From positions 947,681-1,011,680 of the forward strand of contig JAAFIS010000001.1 in NCBI GenBank assembly GCA_013298695.1: 64,000 bases of DNA. The letters are read 5' to 3'. The notes beneath the pieces were generated by a model. The model worked only from the letters and a program-made list of their open reading frames with translations, was not told where the DNA came from and made no database searches. This document shows positions 52,688 to 61,586 of this stretch, in pieces. How positions within the stretch are numbered: the stretch's first letter is position 1; every line of letters starts with the position of its first letter. A program made the position numbers and the translations under genes. The DNA is from Betaproteobacteria bacterium. Lineage in GTDB: Bacteria > Pseudomonadota > Gammaproteobacteria > Burkholderiales > Casimicrobiaceae.

Positions 52688-54874
52688 ATGTCACGAGAAG
52701 TTCATCTCTGTTCCTGTAATCGCACAATCGCACAAGACGCGACCTCGCTCAGCGAAGCTGCGAAATTTGCGGGCGCGAACGTCGCAAAAACTTACGACGC
52801 GATGTGTCAGTACGAGCTTGAAAAGTTAAGCGCGCATCTCGGTGCAGACAACGCAGACGTCGCCATCGCTTGCACCCAAGAATCGCGATTACTTGGCGAG
52901 GTGGCGGGGGATTCGCCAAAAGTGTCGACGATTCGCTTCTTCAACATTCGTGAGAAAGCGGGTTGGTCGAGCGAGCGCAATTTTGCGACACCAAAAATCG
53001 CTGCGCTGATTGCCGAAGCAATGTTGCCTGATCCGCAGCCAACGACACAGGTGAGCTACTCATCTGCAGGCGAAACGCTCATCATCGGTCGCACGCGCGA
53101 CGCGCTTGCAATGGCCGATGTGCTCAAGGAAAGCGTTCGCGTGAACGTGTTGTTGACGGATGCGGACGCAGAGTTGCCGTCGCAGCGCGATTACCCTGTT
53201 GTGAGCGGCGCGAAGATCGCGGTGGAAGGTTGGCTCGGCGCGTTTGAAGCGTCGTGGCAACAGGCAAATCCAATTGATTTAGACGCGTGTACGCGCTGCA
53301 ACGCTTGCGTAAAAGCCTGCCCTGAGAACGCGATTGATTTCAGCTATCAAATCGATTTGGACAAATGCAAATCGCATCGAGCTTGCGTGGCGGCGTGTGG
53401 TGAAGTCAACGCGATTGATTTCGCGCGCGCGGGAGCAGCCGCGTCGCGCGGCGCGAAATTCGATGTGATTTTGAATCTCAGCGACCAATCGTTTTTCACT
53501 CAACATCAAACTCCGCAGGGATATTTTTCACCTGGCAGCGACCCCATTGCGCGAATGAAAGCGCTTGCCGAGATCGCAACGCTCAAAGGCGAGTTTGAGA
53601 AACCGAAATTCTTTAACTACAAATCGAATATTTGCGCGCATTCGCGCAACAAGAAAACCGGTTGCACGCAATGCATCGATGTGTGTTCGACGAAGGCCAT
53701 TTCACCAAAAGGCGATCACATTGAAGTGACGCCGCAGCTCTGCATGGGCTGCGGTGCGTGTACGACTGTGTGTCCCTCGGGCGCGTTGACTTATGTGTAC
53801 CCGCGCGTGGCCGACTTTGGCGCACGGATGAAAACGATGTTGCGCACCTTCGCCAACGCAGGCGGGCGCGATGCGACGGTGCTCTTTCATGATGAAGGTG
53901 CTGGTGCGAGAGCGATTGCCGCACTCGCTCGCAGCGGCGAGGGCCTGCCTGCGCGCGCGTTGCCAATGGCGCTGCATCATGCGTCGGCAGCGGGGATTGA
54001 TGTGTGGCTAGGCGCATTCGCATATGGCGCGACGGGTGTGCAAGTGCTGATTACCGATGACATCGCGCCGCAATACGAAACCGCACTCAAAGCGCAGGCA
54101 GATGTGGCGAATACGATTCTTGCGGCGTTGGGTTATCAGGATTCGCGGGTCACCATCCTTGTCCCTCCCCCTGGGGGGGAGGGTGCCGACAGGCGGGAGA
54201 GGGTCGCTGCTCAGCTTGAGGGTCGATACGCGCATTCACCCTCTCCCCAGCCCTCCCCCCCAGGGGGAGGGGGCAGTGGCCTCGAATGGCTATCTGGCTC
54301 CCCCCGCGGCCTCGCCGTTCGCGAACCCGCGACGTTTAATTTAACGAACGACAAACGCGGCACCTTAGACGCAGTGTTCGAGCATCTTTTACGCCACGCG
54401 CCAACGCCAAAACCCGTGATCGCGCTCTCGAAAGGCGCACCGTACGGCGAAATCAAGGTGAACGCCGACAAGTGCACGATGTGCCTGGCCTGCGTGGGTT
54501 CTTGCCCAGAAGGTGCGTTGGCGGACAACCCCGAAAAGCCGCAGCTTCGTTTCATCGAAACGAAATGCGTGCAGTGTGGTTTGTGTGAAAAGACCTGTCC
54601 TGAATCCGCGATTTCACTCGCGCCGCGACTGAATTTAACGGCGGATGCGAGGAAGCCACGAGTATTGAACGAAGCAGAGATTGTTGGCTGTACGCGCTGT
54701 GGAAAACCGTTGGGGACGAAGCAGATTGTGGAAACGATGATCGGCAAGCTGAGCGGCCACAGCATGTTCATGGATCCGAAAGCGCTAGGGCGTTTACGGA
54801 TGTGCGCCGATTGCCGTGTAGTTGACCTCTACAGCGAAGAGAAACCGTTGGATATTCGCAACGTGAAAGGTTAG
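52688..54874 (+). CDS. multi-cluster 4Fe-4S protein of the formate dehydrogenase operon
   Basis: 728 residues with at least six ferredoxin-type Cys motifs: CTRCNACVKACP near residue 200, CKSHRACVAACG, CTQCIDVCS, CMGCGACTTVCP near 352, CTMCLACVGSCP near 596 and CVQCGLCEKTCP near 627, and a final CTRCG/CADC pair. Genes of this type sit between DUF3306 and the TorD chaperone in betaproteobacterial formate dehydrogenase operons; a role in electron transfer or cofactor assembly is assumed. A palindromic repeat inserted in frame adds about 37 residues (from about 492) rich in Pro and Gly to the domain between the third and fourth pairs of clusters. Confidence 0.9.
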   Translation: MSREVHLCSCNRTIAQDATSLSEAAKFAGANVAKTYDAMCQYELEKLSAHLGADNADVAIACTQESRLLGEVAGDSPKVSTIRFFNIREKAGWSSERNFATPKIAALIAEAMLPDPQPTTQVSYSSAGETLIIGRTRDALAMADVLKESVRVNVLLTDADAELPSQRDYPVVSGAKIAVEGWLGAFEASWQQANPIDLDACTRCNACVKACPENAIDFSYQIDLDKCKSHRACVAACGEVNAIDFARAGAAASRGAKFDVILNLSDQSFFTQHQTPQGYFSPGSDPIARMKALAEIATLKGEFEKPKFFNYKSNICAHSRNKKTGCTQCIDVCSTKAISPKGDHIEVTPQLCMGCGACTTVCPSGALTYVYPRVADFGARMKTMLRTFANAGGRDATVLFHDEGAGARAIAALARSGEGLPARALPMALHHASAAGIDVWLGAFAYGATGVQVLITDDIAPQYETALKAQADVANTILAALGYQDSRVTILVPPPGGEGADRRERVAAQLEGRYAHSPSPQPSPPGGGGSGLEWLSGSPRGLAVREPATFNLTNDKRGTLDAVFEHLLRHAPTPKPVIALSKGAPYGEIKVNADKCTMCLACVGSCPEGALADNPEKPQLRFIETKCVQCGLCEKTCPESAISLAPRLNLTADARKPRVLNEAEIVGCTRCGKPLGTKQIVETMIGKLSGHSMFMDPKALGRLRMCADCRVVDLYSEEKPLDIRNVKG
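54162..54273. repeat. GC-rich palindromic repeat inserted in the Fe-S protein gene
   Basis: TCCCTCCCCCTGGGGGGGAG at the left and CCCTCCCCCCCAGGGGGAGG at the right, each a hairpin, with complementary GGGAGAGGGT and ACCCTCTCCCC segments between. This is a familiar intergenic repeat type in proteobacteria. Here it lies inside an open reading frame and is translated as VPPPGGEGADRRERVAAQLE and onward to SPSPQPSPPGGGG. The frame is kept. Confidence 0.9.
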
Positions 54875-55149
54875 ACGGTGGCGCCGATGTGTTTCACGCA
54901 TGCCGCATGAACATTCGTTAAGTTTTCGAGTAGTAGCTTTTAGAATTTAGGTTCCCAAAAAACGGCGTTATGGCGACAAATGTTGATTTGTTGACTTAGT
55001 CGTTTAATAACTGAGCAGCCCAATTGAAATGTGCGATGGAGTGTAGTGTTGAGTTCCGTAAATATTGGTTTGAGCGAGGCGTCTGTTTCGCTGAGTGCCA
55101 CGACCGTTGCAGCAAATTGCTGCGTCGCCGCACTTAAAGGGTACGTCAA
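54875..55149. other. intergenic gap inside the formate dehydrogenase operon
   Basis: 275 bp between the Fe-S protein and the TorD-like gene. No convincing reading frame; the open frames on both strands lack ribosome sites. An internal promoter for the downstream genes may be here. Confidence 0.45.
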
Positions 55150-55812
55150 ATGAGCGATTCGTCGAACGTCACTTTTCGGGCCTATGTGTCTGCCGAAGAC
55201 AACGCTCGCGCCAATCTCTACGCGCTAATTTCTCGACTGTTCGCTGGCGCTCCCGATACCGCGCTGATCAAAGCAATCGCGTCGTCGCCGCCGCTGGCTA
55301 CTGAAGACGATGGCGCTGCGCTCCCGCAAGCCTGGTCTAGATTGATAGCTGCGTCATCGGTGATTGACGAAGAAGCTGCGCGCGATGAATTTGAGGCGCT
55401 TTTTGGCGGTGTCGGCAAGGCCTTGGTAAATCTGCATGCGTCGCATCACTTGGTCGGATACATGATGGAAACGCCGCTTGCGGAAGTGCGCGAATCGCTC
55501 AAGAAGCTCGGGATCGCTCGGCTCGACACGCAATCGGTTGTCGAGGACCACATCTCCGCGCTTTGCGAAGTGATGCGTCTGTTAATTGTTGGAACAAGCG
55601 ATACGCATGCAAACGCAACATCAGGGTCAACCCTTGCTCCGCAATCGGTCACCGTGCAACGCGAATTCTTTGAAGCGCATCTCTTCACGTGGACCGAGAA
55701 ATTGAGTTCCACAATTGCGAAACAATCGCTTGCGAACTATTACGCTGTCATAGCACAATTGGCAAGTGCATTTATGGCGGTCGAGCAAGAAAGCTTTCGA
55801 ATCGGTCAGTAA
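55150..55812 (+). CDS. TorD/NarJ-like chaperone for formate dehydrogenase
   Basis: 220 residues, all helical by composition. TorD-type segments: RANLYALISRLFAGAPDTAL near the N terminus, EFEALFGGVGKALVNLHASH, YMMETPLAEVRESLKKLGIA and the EDHISALCEVMRLLI region (E-D-H, typical of the family). Such chaperones bind the twin-arginine signal of the catalytic subunit and help cofactor insertion. Placed directly before the TAT-target peptide and the catalytic subunit. Confidence 0.9.
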   Translation: MSDSSNVTFRAYVSAEDNARANLYALISRLFAGAPDTALIKAIASSPPLATEDDGAALPQAWSRLIAASSVIDEEAARDEFEALFGGVGKALVNLHASHHLVGYMMETPLAEVRESLKKLGIARLDTQSVVEDHISALCEVMRLLIVGTSDTHANATSGSTLAPQSVTVQREFFEAHLFTWTEKLSSTIAKQSLANYYAVIAQLASAFMAVEQESFRIGQ

Positions 55813-55855
55813 ATGTGCAACGATTTTGTGCGGTAGTATTTTTGGAGGAAGCGGT

Positions 55856-56059
55856 ATGAGCGATAGCAAAAAGAGTGCTGATTTGAAGCGACGCGGGTTT
55901 CTGCTTGCTGGCAGCGTCGGAGCGGTTGGTGCTGCCGCGGTTGTCGTAGCGCCCTCGATAAAGCAAATCCCCGCGACGGCTGCAACCAAGGCTGCGCCCG
56001 GTGAACGCTACGTAGGTGGCGAGCGCGCCAAACAGTATTACGACACGACGCGCGTTTAA
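55856..56059 (+). CDS. formate dehydrogenase region TAT-target small protein
   Basis: 67 residues from the ATG at 55856, preceded by GGAGG. A twin-arginine-like signal (KRRGFLLAG) is followed by GSVGAVGAAAVVVAPSIKQI and a short exported part ending in YYDTTRV. This family of small Tat substrates is known only from formate dehydrogenase loci; its function is unknown. 26 bases separate it from the catalytic subunit gene. Confidence 0.9.
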   Translation: MSDSKKSADLKRRGFLLAGSVGAVGAAAVVVAPSIKQIPATAATKAAPGERYVGGERAKQYYDTTRV

Positions 56060-56085
56060 CGCCGCAATCAAAGAGGAGTGCAACC

Positions 56086-59034
56086 ATGCTAGTCAGAAAA
56101 TCTCATGACACGGATGGGCAGCGTCTTGATGACGCCGGCTCACGTCTTGATTCGCCGCGTTCTGCGTTTCGTCGATTTGGCTCCGCCGTCGGCGGGGCAA
56201 CGCTCGATCGCCGCTCATTTCTCAAACGCTCAGGGCTCGGAGTCGGGGCTGGCGCATTTGCGTCAAGCCTGCCGCTCGGATTCGTAGGAACGGCAGACGC
56301 CGCAAAGAGCGAAGGCGGCGGCAAAGAAGAGGTAAAGCGCACGGTCTGTACGCACTGCTCGGTCGGCTGCGCAATCGATGCGATTGTTGAAAACGGTGTA
56401 TGGACGCGGCAAGAGCCGGTGTTTGATTCGCCGATTAATCTTGGCGCGCATTGCGCTAAGGGCGCCGCAATTCGCGAGCACGGTCACGGTGAGCATCGTT
56501 TGAAATACCCGATGAAATTGGTGAACGGCAAATACGTTCGCATCAGTTGGGAACAAGCGATGAACGAAGTGGGCGACAAGCTCCTTGCAATTCGCAACGA
56601 CAAATCCGCTGGGCCTGATAGCGTGTTTTGGGTCGGTTCGTCGAAACATAACAACGAACAAGCGTATTTGTTGCGCAAATTCGTATCGATGTTCGGTTCG
56701 AATAACTGCGATCATCAAGCGCGTATTTGCCACTCAACGACCGTAGCCGGTGTAGCTAACACCTGGGGCTACGGTGCGATGACGAACTCGTACAACGACA
56801 TGCAGAATTCGAAGTGCGCGATGTACATCGGCTCGAACGCCGCCGAGGCACATCCAGTCTCGATGTTGCACATGTTGCATGCCAAAGAAACCGGTTGCAA
56901 GATGATCGTGGTTGACCCACGCTACACCCGTACCGCAGCGAAGGCAGACGAGTACGTGCGTATCCGTTCTGGAAGCGATATTCCGTTTTTGTTCGGCATG
57001 CTTCACCACATTTTCAAAAATGGTTGGGAAGACAAAAAGTACATCAATGATCGCGTCTACGGGATGGACAAGATCAAAGAAGAGGTGATGACCAAATGGA
57101 CGCCCGCGGCGGTTGAAGAAGCGTGCGGCGTTAAAGAGGAGCAGGTTCTCAAAGTTGCGAAGATGTTCGCGGAGAACAAGCCGTCGACGATCGTGTGGTG
57201 CATGGGGCAAACGCAACACACGATTGGCAATGCCATCGTGCGCGCAAGCTGCATCCTGCAATTGGCGCTGGGTAACATCGGCGTTTCGGGCGGTGGCGCA
57301 AACATTTTCCGTGGTCATGACAATGTGCAAGGCGCGACGGACGTCGGCCCGAATCCAGATTCATTGCCGGGCTACTACGGCATCGCGACGGGTGCGTGGA
57401 AGCATTGGGCGGCAGTGTGGGGCACGGATTACGAATGGCTCAAAGGCCGCTTCGCTTCGCAAGCGATGATGGAGAAACCAGGTACGACCGTATCGCGCTG
57501 GATCGACGCCGTGTTGGACGATCCAAATACGATCGACCAAGAAACCAACGTGAAAGCGATGGTGTTTTGGGGACATGCGCCGAACTCGCAAACGCGAGGG
57601 CTCGACATGAAAAAGGCGATGGAAAAACTGGAGATGATGGTCATCATCGATCCGTATCCGACCGCCGCAGCTGCGATGCCAGACCGCAAAGACGGCGTGT
57701 ATCTATTGCCTGCCTGTACGCAGTTTGAAACCAGTGGCTCGGCCACAGCCTCGAACCGATCGATTCAATGGCGGGAGCGAGTAATTTCTCCGTTGTTTGA
57801 ATCACAAACCGATCATGCGCTGATGTACGCGTTCGCCAAGAAATTCGGTTTTGCGGAACAGCTCACCAAGGGATACAAAATCGTCAAACCTGACGGTGAT
57901 CGCAAGTGGGAAGAGCCGGAAGTCGAATCCATTCTTCGCGAGATCAACAAAGGCACATGGACGATTGGCTACACCGGCCAGAGCCCCGAGCGTTTGAAGC
58001 TTCACATGAAGCACATGCAAACCTTCGACCCGAAAACGCTTAAAGCGAACGGTGGACCTTGCGATGGTGAATACTTTGGGCTGCCGTGGCCTTGTTACGG
58101 CACGCCGGAGATGAAACATCCGGGTTCGCCGAATCTGTACGACACATCAAAACACGTGATGGACGGCGGCGGCAACTTCCGCGCGAACTTCGGTGTCGAA
58201 CGCGAAGGTGTATCACTGCTCGCAGAAGACGGTTCGCACTCGAAAGGCGCTGATCTGACCACCGGTTACCCAGAGCTCGATCATGTGCTGCTGAAAAAAC
58301 TCGGTTGGTGGGATGAGCTCACCGAGGACGAGAAGAAAAAGGCCGAAGGCAAGAATTGGAAAACCGATTTGTCTGGCGGGATGATTCGCGTATTTATGAA
58401 GAATCACGGTTGCCATCCGTTCGGTAACGCGAAAGCGCGCGCCATCGTATGGAACTTCCCAGATGGCGTGCCTCAACATCGCGAACCGCTCTACGGTACG
58501 AACGCCGATCTGATGAAGAAGTACCCGACACACGCTGACAAGGGCGGTGCGTTCTGGCGCGTGAAAACGCTCTATAAAACGGTGCAAGATAAAAATATCG
58601 CCGACGGAAACGCCGCGAAATTTCCACTCATCCTTACGTCCGGCCGTTTGGTCGAATACGAAGGTGGCGGCGAGGAAACACGCTCGAATCCTTGGCTTGC
58701 TGAATTGCAGCAAGAGAACTTCGTTGAAATTAACGAAAAAGACGCGAACGATCGCGGCATTCGTAACAACGAATACGTTTGGGTGAAATCGCCCACCGGC
58801 GCGCAGATCAAAGTCAAAGCGATGGTCACGCCGCGCGTGGGACCGGGCACCACCTTTATCCCGTTCCACTTCTCAGGATGGTGGCAGGGTAAAGATATTC
58901 TCGAAAAATATCCCGATGGCGCGGCACCAATAGTGCGTGCTGAAGCGGTGAACACGGCAACAACGTACGGCTACGACAGCGTAACGATGATGCAAGAAAC
59001 GAAAACCACGATCTGTCAGATCGAGCGGGCATAA
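56086..59034 (+). CDS. fdhA: formate dehydrogenase catalytic (alpha) subunit
   Basis: 982 residues. A long N-terminal lead is followed by a twin-arginine signal (LDRRSFLKRSGLGVGAGAFA), so the enzyme faces the periplasm. The [4Fe-4S] motif CTHCSVGC lies at residues 88-95 and the molybdenum or tungsten ligand is Cys215 in ARICHSTTV, where some relatives have selenocysteine. Bis-MGD-binding segments (FWVGSSKHNNEQAYLLRKFV, WGHAPNSQTRGLDM, ILTSGRLVEYEGGGEETRSN) are typical. It oxidises formate to CO2 and sends electrons through the Fe-S beta subunit to cytochrome b and quinone. A good GAGG ribosome site precedes the ATG. Confidence 0.95.
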   Translation: MLVRKSHDTDGQRLDDAGSRLDSPRSAFRRFGSAVGGATLDRRSFLKRSGLGVGAGAFASSLPLGFVGTADAAKSEGGGKEEVKRTVCTHCSVGCAIDAIVENGVWTRQEPVFDSPINLGAHCAKGAAIREHGHGEHRLKYPMKLVNGKYVRISWEQAMNEVGDKLLAIRNDKSAGPDSVFWVGSSKHNNEQAYLLRKFVSMFGSNNCDHQARICHSTTVAGVANTWGYGAMTNSYNDMQNSKCAMYIGSNAAEAHPVSMLHMLHAKETGCKMIVVDPRYTRTAAKADEYVRIRSGSDIPFLFGMLHHIFKNGWEDKKYINDRVYGMDKIKEEVMTKWTPAAVEEACGVKEEQVLKVAKMFAENKPSTIVWCMGQTQHTIGNAIVRASCILQLALGNIGVSGGGANIFRGHDNVQGATDVGPNPDSLPGYYGIATGAWKHWAAVWGTDYEWLKGRFASQAMMEKPGTTVSRWIDAVLDDPNTIDQETNVKAMVFWGHAPNSQTRGLDMKKAMEKLEMMVIIDPYPTAAAAMPDRKDGVYLLPACTQFETSGSATASNRSIQWRERVISPLFESQTDHALMYAFAKKFGFAEQLTKGYKIVKPDGDRKWEEPEVESILREINKGTWTIGYTGQSPERLKLHMKHMQTFDPKTLKANGGPCDGEYFGLPWPCYGTPEMKHPGSPNLYDTSKHVMDGGGNFRANFGVEREGVSLLAEDGSHSKGADLTTGYPELDHVLLKKLGWWDELTEDEKKKAEGKNWKTDLSGGMIRVFMKNHGCHPFGNAKARAIVWNFPDGVPQHREPLYGTNADLMKKYPTHADKGGAFWRVKTLYKTVQDKNIADGNAAKFPLILTSGRLVEYEGGGEETRSNPWLAELQQENFVEINEKDANDRGIRNNEYVWVKSPTGAQIKVKAMVTPRVGPGTTFIPFHFSGWWQGKDILEKYPDGAAPIVRAEAVNTATTYGYDSVTMMQETKTTICQIERA

Positions 59035-59045
59035 GGAGGACGATC

Positions 59046-59678
59046 ATGGCAAGAATGAAGTTTATTTGTGATGCCGAGCGCTGCATCGAATGCAATGGTT
59101 GCGTCACCGCTTGTAAAAACGAGCATGACGTTCCGTGGGGTGTGAACCGTCGCCGTGTCGTCACGCTCAATGACGGCATCGTTGGCGCGGAGCGATCAAT
59201 CTCAGTCGCATGTATGCATTGCTCCGACGCACCATGCAAAGCGGTGTGCCCAGTGAACTGCTTCTACACGACCGACGACGGCGTGGTGTTGCATGATAAA
59301 GACCTCTGCATCGGGTGTGGCTATTGCTTCTACGCGTGCCCGTTCGGTGCGCCGCAATTCCCACAAGCGGGTGCGTTTGGCTTGCGCGGCAAGATGGATA
59401 AGTGCACGTTCTGCGCGGGTGGTCCTGAGAAAGACGCGTCAAAAACAGAGGTTGAGAAATACGGCCGCAATAGGCTGGCTGAAGGCAAATTGCCAGCATG
59501 CGCGGAAATGTGTTCGACCAAGGCGCTTCTCGCTGGCGATGGCGATGTGCTCTCCGACATCTATCGTGAGCGCGTGATGCGTCGCGGTCGTGGTGGCGAT
59601 CTCTGGGGACATGCCACGGCCTACGGGGTCAAGTCAGTTCCTGCAACTCAGCCTGCGCCGGTGCAGCAAAAATCATGA
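59046..59678 (+). CDS. fdhB: formate dehydrogenase iron-sulfur (beta) subunit
   Basis: 210 residues with four [4Fe-4S] motifs: CIECNGCVTACKNEHDVPWG, CMHCSDAPCKAVCPVNC, CIGCGYCFYACPFGAPQFPQ, and CTFCAGG with CAEMC. It carries electrons from the catalytic subunit to the membrane cytochrome. AAGGAGG lies just before the ATG. No membrane anchor is visible, so attachment is through the cytochrome b subunit. The stop overlaps the next start (ATGA). Confidence 0.95.
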   Translation: MARMKFICDAERCIECNGCVTACKNEHDVPWGVNRRRVVTLNDGIVGAERSISVACMHCSDAPCKAVCPVNCFYTTDDGVVLHDKDLCIGCGYCFYACPFGAPQFPQAGAFGLRGKMDKCTFCAGGPEKDASKTEVEKYGRNRLAEGKLPACAEMCSTKALLAGDGDVLSDIYRERVMRRGRGGDLWGHATAYGVKSVPATQPAPVQQKS

Positions 59679-59893
59679 AGATTGCCCAATTTCTTCTGGC
59701 GGGCGCGTGTGCTGCGCTCATAGTCGGTTGTGGTGAAAAACCGCAGGTCGCCCTTAACAAACCAGGGCAATCAGCGGCAAAGGCGGACGATAAACCGTTT
59801 GGCCCAGGCACTGCGTACGCGGATCGCGCCACGTGGGAGCGCACGCTGCGTGCGCGTGCCGACAATCAAAACGAATACAAACGCGTCAATTAA
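59675..59893 (+). CDS. small lipoprotein of the formate dehydrogenase operon
   Basis: 72 residues with a lipoprotein signal (FLLAGACAALIVGC, Cys near residue 19). The mature part (GEKPQVALNKPGQSAAKADD then TAYADRATWERTLRARADNQ) is short and hydrophilic. Translationally coupled to fdhB by an ATGA overlap. I do not recognise a named family; context suggests an accessory role at the membrane. Confidence 0.8.
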   Translation: MKIAQFLLAGACAALIVGCGEKPQVALNKPGQSAAKADDKPFGPGTAYADRATWERTLRARADNQNEYKRVN

Positions 59894-59912
59894 CGATTCG
59901 CGATTGAAAAAC

Positions 59913-59949
59913 GACTCGCGCGAACAGCCTCGCGCGAATCTTTTTTTTC
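59913..59949 (+). terminator. hairpin and T run inside the formate dehydrogenase operon
   Basis: Two TCGCGCGA arms (59916-59923 and 59930-59937), extended by two G-C/A-T pairs across one mismatch, form a hairpin followed by eight T residues. It lies between the lipoprotein gene and the ribosome site of the cytochrome b gene. It should reduce, not abolish, expression of the downstream gene. Confidence 0.7.
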
Positions 59950-59962
59950 TAGGAGGTTCAGA

Positions 59963-61012
59963 ATGAAACGTTTGTTTGCTCGGATCGCGGCTGTGATGAG
60001 CGCGACAGTGTGCGCGGGCGCATTGTTGGCTCAGCAAAGTACAGGGCCGACCTTGCCGCCCGCAGAACTTGCGAAGCAACAGCAAGCGCAGACCACAGCA
60101 CAACCCTACAACAACAAACCCGTGTGGGACAACGCACGCGGCGCGGTGTCTGGTTACACCAGCATCCCTGGTCCTGAAGCCGGTGTGTTGATTCAAGACG
60201 GCGGGCAAACGTGGCGCGCACTAAAAAACGGCACAGTTTCCGTCTGGGGCGGCTGGGCGTTAGTGGCGATGTTTTTGGTTACTGGTGCTTTCTACGCGTG
60301 GAAGGGTACGATCCAACTCCACGAATCGCCCACTGGGCGGCTCGTCGAACGCTTTTCGTTTTTCGAGCGCATGGCGCATTGGTCGACCGCGATCACTTTC
60401 TCTATTCTCGCGATCTCCGGACTCATCCTTGCTTTCGGCAAACATATTCTGATCCCAGTGTTTGGCTTCACGTTGTTCTCATGGTTGGCAACCCTTTCGA
60501 AAACGTTGCACAACTTCGTCGGACCGCTCTTCATCATCAGCTGTGTCGTAACGTTCGTCGTTTTCGTTCGCGACAATTGGCCAAAAGCCGTTGACTTCAA
60601 GTGGCTCGCGAGTTTTGGCGGATTACTTTCCGGCAAACACGTGCCTAGTGAGAAATTCAACGCGGGCGAGAAGGTCTGGTTCTGGGGGGGATTGATGGGG
60701 CTTGGAATCATCGTCGGCGTTTCCGGCCTGATCCTCAATTTCCCAAACTTTGGCCAAACTCGATCGACCATGCAGCTTGCAAACTTGGTTCATCTAGGCG
60801 GATCCATCCTCTTCATGGTGGGAGCGGTTGGCCACATTTACATGGGAACCCTTGGAATGGCTGGCGCCTTTAGCGCGATGAAAACTGGCAAAGTTGATGA
60901 AGCATGGGCTAAAGAGCACCACGAGATTTGGTACAACGATTACAAAGCGGGCAAGCTCGCAAGACATGAAAACCGCGCGGGCCATCCGCAACCCGTTGGA
61001 GGAGACGATTAA
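59963..61012 (+). CDS. fdhC: formate dehydrogenase cytochrome b (gamma) subunit
   Basis: 349 residues with a signal peptide (ending near ALLAQ), a periplasmic segment, and four or five membrane helices. Haem-ligand candidates are His in FFERMAHWSTAITFSILA, KTLHNFVGPLFI and VHLGGSILFMVGAVGHIYMG. It anchors the enzyme and passes electrons to quinone. The N-terminal exported extension (about residues 25-90) is longer than in E. coli FdnI but usual for this type. AGGAGG precedes the ATG. Confidence 0.93.
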   Translation: MKRLFARIAAVMSATVCAGALLAQQSTGPTLPPAELAKQQQAQTTAQPYNNKPVWDNARGAVSGYTSIPGPEAGVLIQDGGQTWRALKNGTVSVWGGWALVAMFLVTGAFYAWKGTIQLHESPTGRLVERFSFFERMAHWSTAITFSILAISGLILAFGKHILIPVFGFTLFSWLATLSKTLHNFVGPLFIISCVVTFVVFVRDNWPKAVDFKWLASFGGLLSGKHVPSEKFNAGEKVWFWGGLMGLGIIVGVSGLILNFPNFGQTRSTMQLANLVHLGGSILFMVGAVGHIYMGTLGMAGAFSAMKTGKVDEAWAKEHHEIWYNDYKAGKLARHENRAGHPQPVGGDD

Positions 61013-61422
61013 TGAAGAAACTCAATCACTGGATCGTGCTTAGTGTCGGTAGCGCACTGGCTACCGTTGCGATCGCCAAGCTTCCAGTTGCGGTACTTAC
61101 CGACGAACAAAAGGCGAAGGCTGAAGAAACTAAGGCAAAAGCCGCAGAAGCAGCGAAGAAAGCTGCGGCCGACGAGCAGCGTTATCAGGATCGCGTGGCT
61201 GATCGCTACTACAAAGAAATGAAAGCCGCAGGCAAATCCGTGCCGCCGCCGCAGTACGTACCCCCGCCTGTCACGCCCGTGGCCGCCGCGCAACCAAGCT
61301 CCGCCGAGTCGCACGGCCAGAAGCAAGCCGCCGTGCCAAAAACGCAAAACACCGCGGCCCCCGCGTCCGCCAAACCGGAACCCAAGAATACGCCCACGCC
61401 TGCGCCGGCAAAAAAAGCATAG
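61012..61422 (+). CDS. exported Ala/Lys/Pro-rich protein, end of the formate dehydrogenase operon
   Basis: 136 residues. A short N-terminal signal or anchor (HWIVLSVGSALATVAIA) is followed by a charged helix of EAAKKAA type (about 30-55) likely to form a coiled coil, then a Pro/Ala/Thr-rich tail (PPPQYVPPPVTPVAAAQPSS). Start and fdhC stop overlap by one base (TAATG). No family recognised. The tail looks low-complexity and disordered. Confidence 0.75.
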   Translation: MKKLNHWIVLSVGSALATVAIAKLPVAVLTDEQKAKAEETKAKAAEAAKKAAADEQRYQDRVADRYYKEMKAAGKSVPPPQYVPPPVTPVAAAQPSSAESHGQKQAAVPKTQNTAAPASAKPEPKNTPTPAPAKKA

Positions 61423-61436
61423 GCTAGTCGTCGCGC

Positions 61437-61442
61437 TATAAT
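61437..61442 (+). promoter_or_regulatory. -10 box of the tRNA-Ser gene
   Basis: A perfect TATAAT lies 11 bases before the mature tRNA 5' end. The corresponding -35 region shows no good TTGACA match. Confidence 0.55.
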
Positions 61443-61453
61443 TTGAGGGCTGC

Positions 61454-61541
61454 GGAGAGGTGGCAGAGTGGTTGAATGTACCTGACTCGAAATCAGGCGT
61501 ACCGCAAGGTATCGGGGGTTCGAATCCCCCCCTCTCCGCCA
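61454..61541 (+). tRNA. tRNA-Ser (anticodon CGA)
   Basis: An 88-nt tRNA with encoded CCA. Acceptor stem GGAGAGG/CCTCTCC with discriminator G; anticodon stem CCTGA/TCAGG around loop CTCGAAA, giving anticodon CGA, which reads UCG. A long variable arm (TACCGCAAGGTA) marks it as type II, and the T arm is GGGGGTTCGAATCCCCC. Confidence 0.97.
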
Positions 61542-61551
61542 AGAATTAAAC

Positions 61552-61586
61552 AAAAAGCCCTGATTATTCAGGGCTTTTTGTTTTTT
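61552..61586 (+). terminator. terminator after tRNA-Ser
   Basis: A perfect 12-bp stem AAAAAGCCCTGA/TCAGGGCTTTTT with loop TTAT, followed by GTTTTTT. Classic rho-independent terminator ten bases after the tRNA. Confidence 0.95.

Noticed and set aside
54211..54771. 186-codon minus-strand frame opposite the Fe-S protein gene
   Set aside because: Antisense shadow; its Pro/Gly stretch is only the palindromic repeat read backwards.
54940..55149. 69-codon minus-strand frame in the gap before the TorD-like gene
   Set aside because: Opposite to the operon direction, no ribosome site, no recognisable features.
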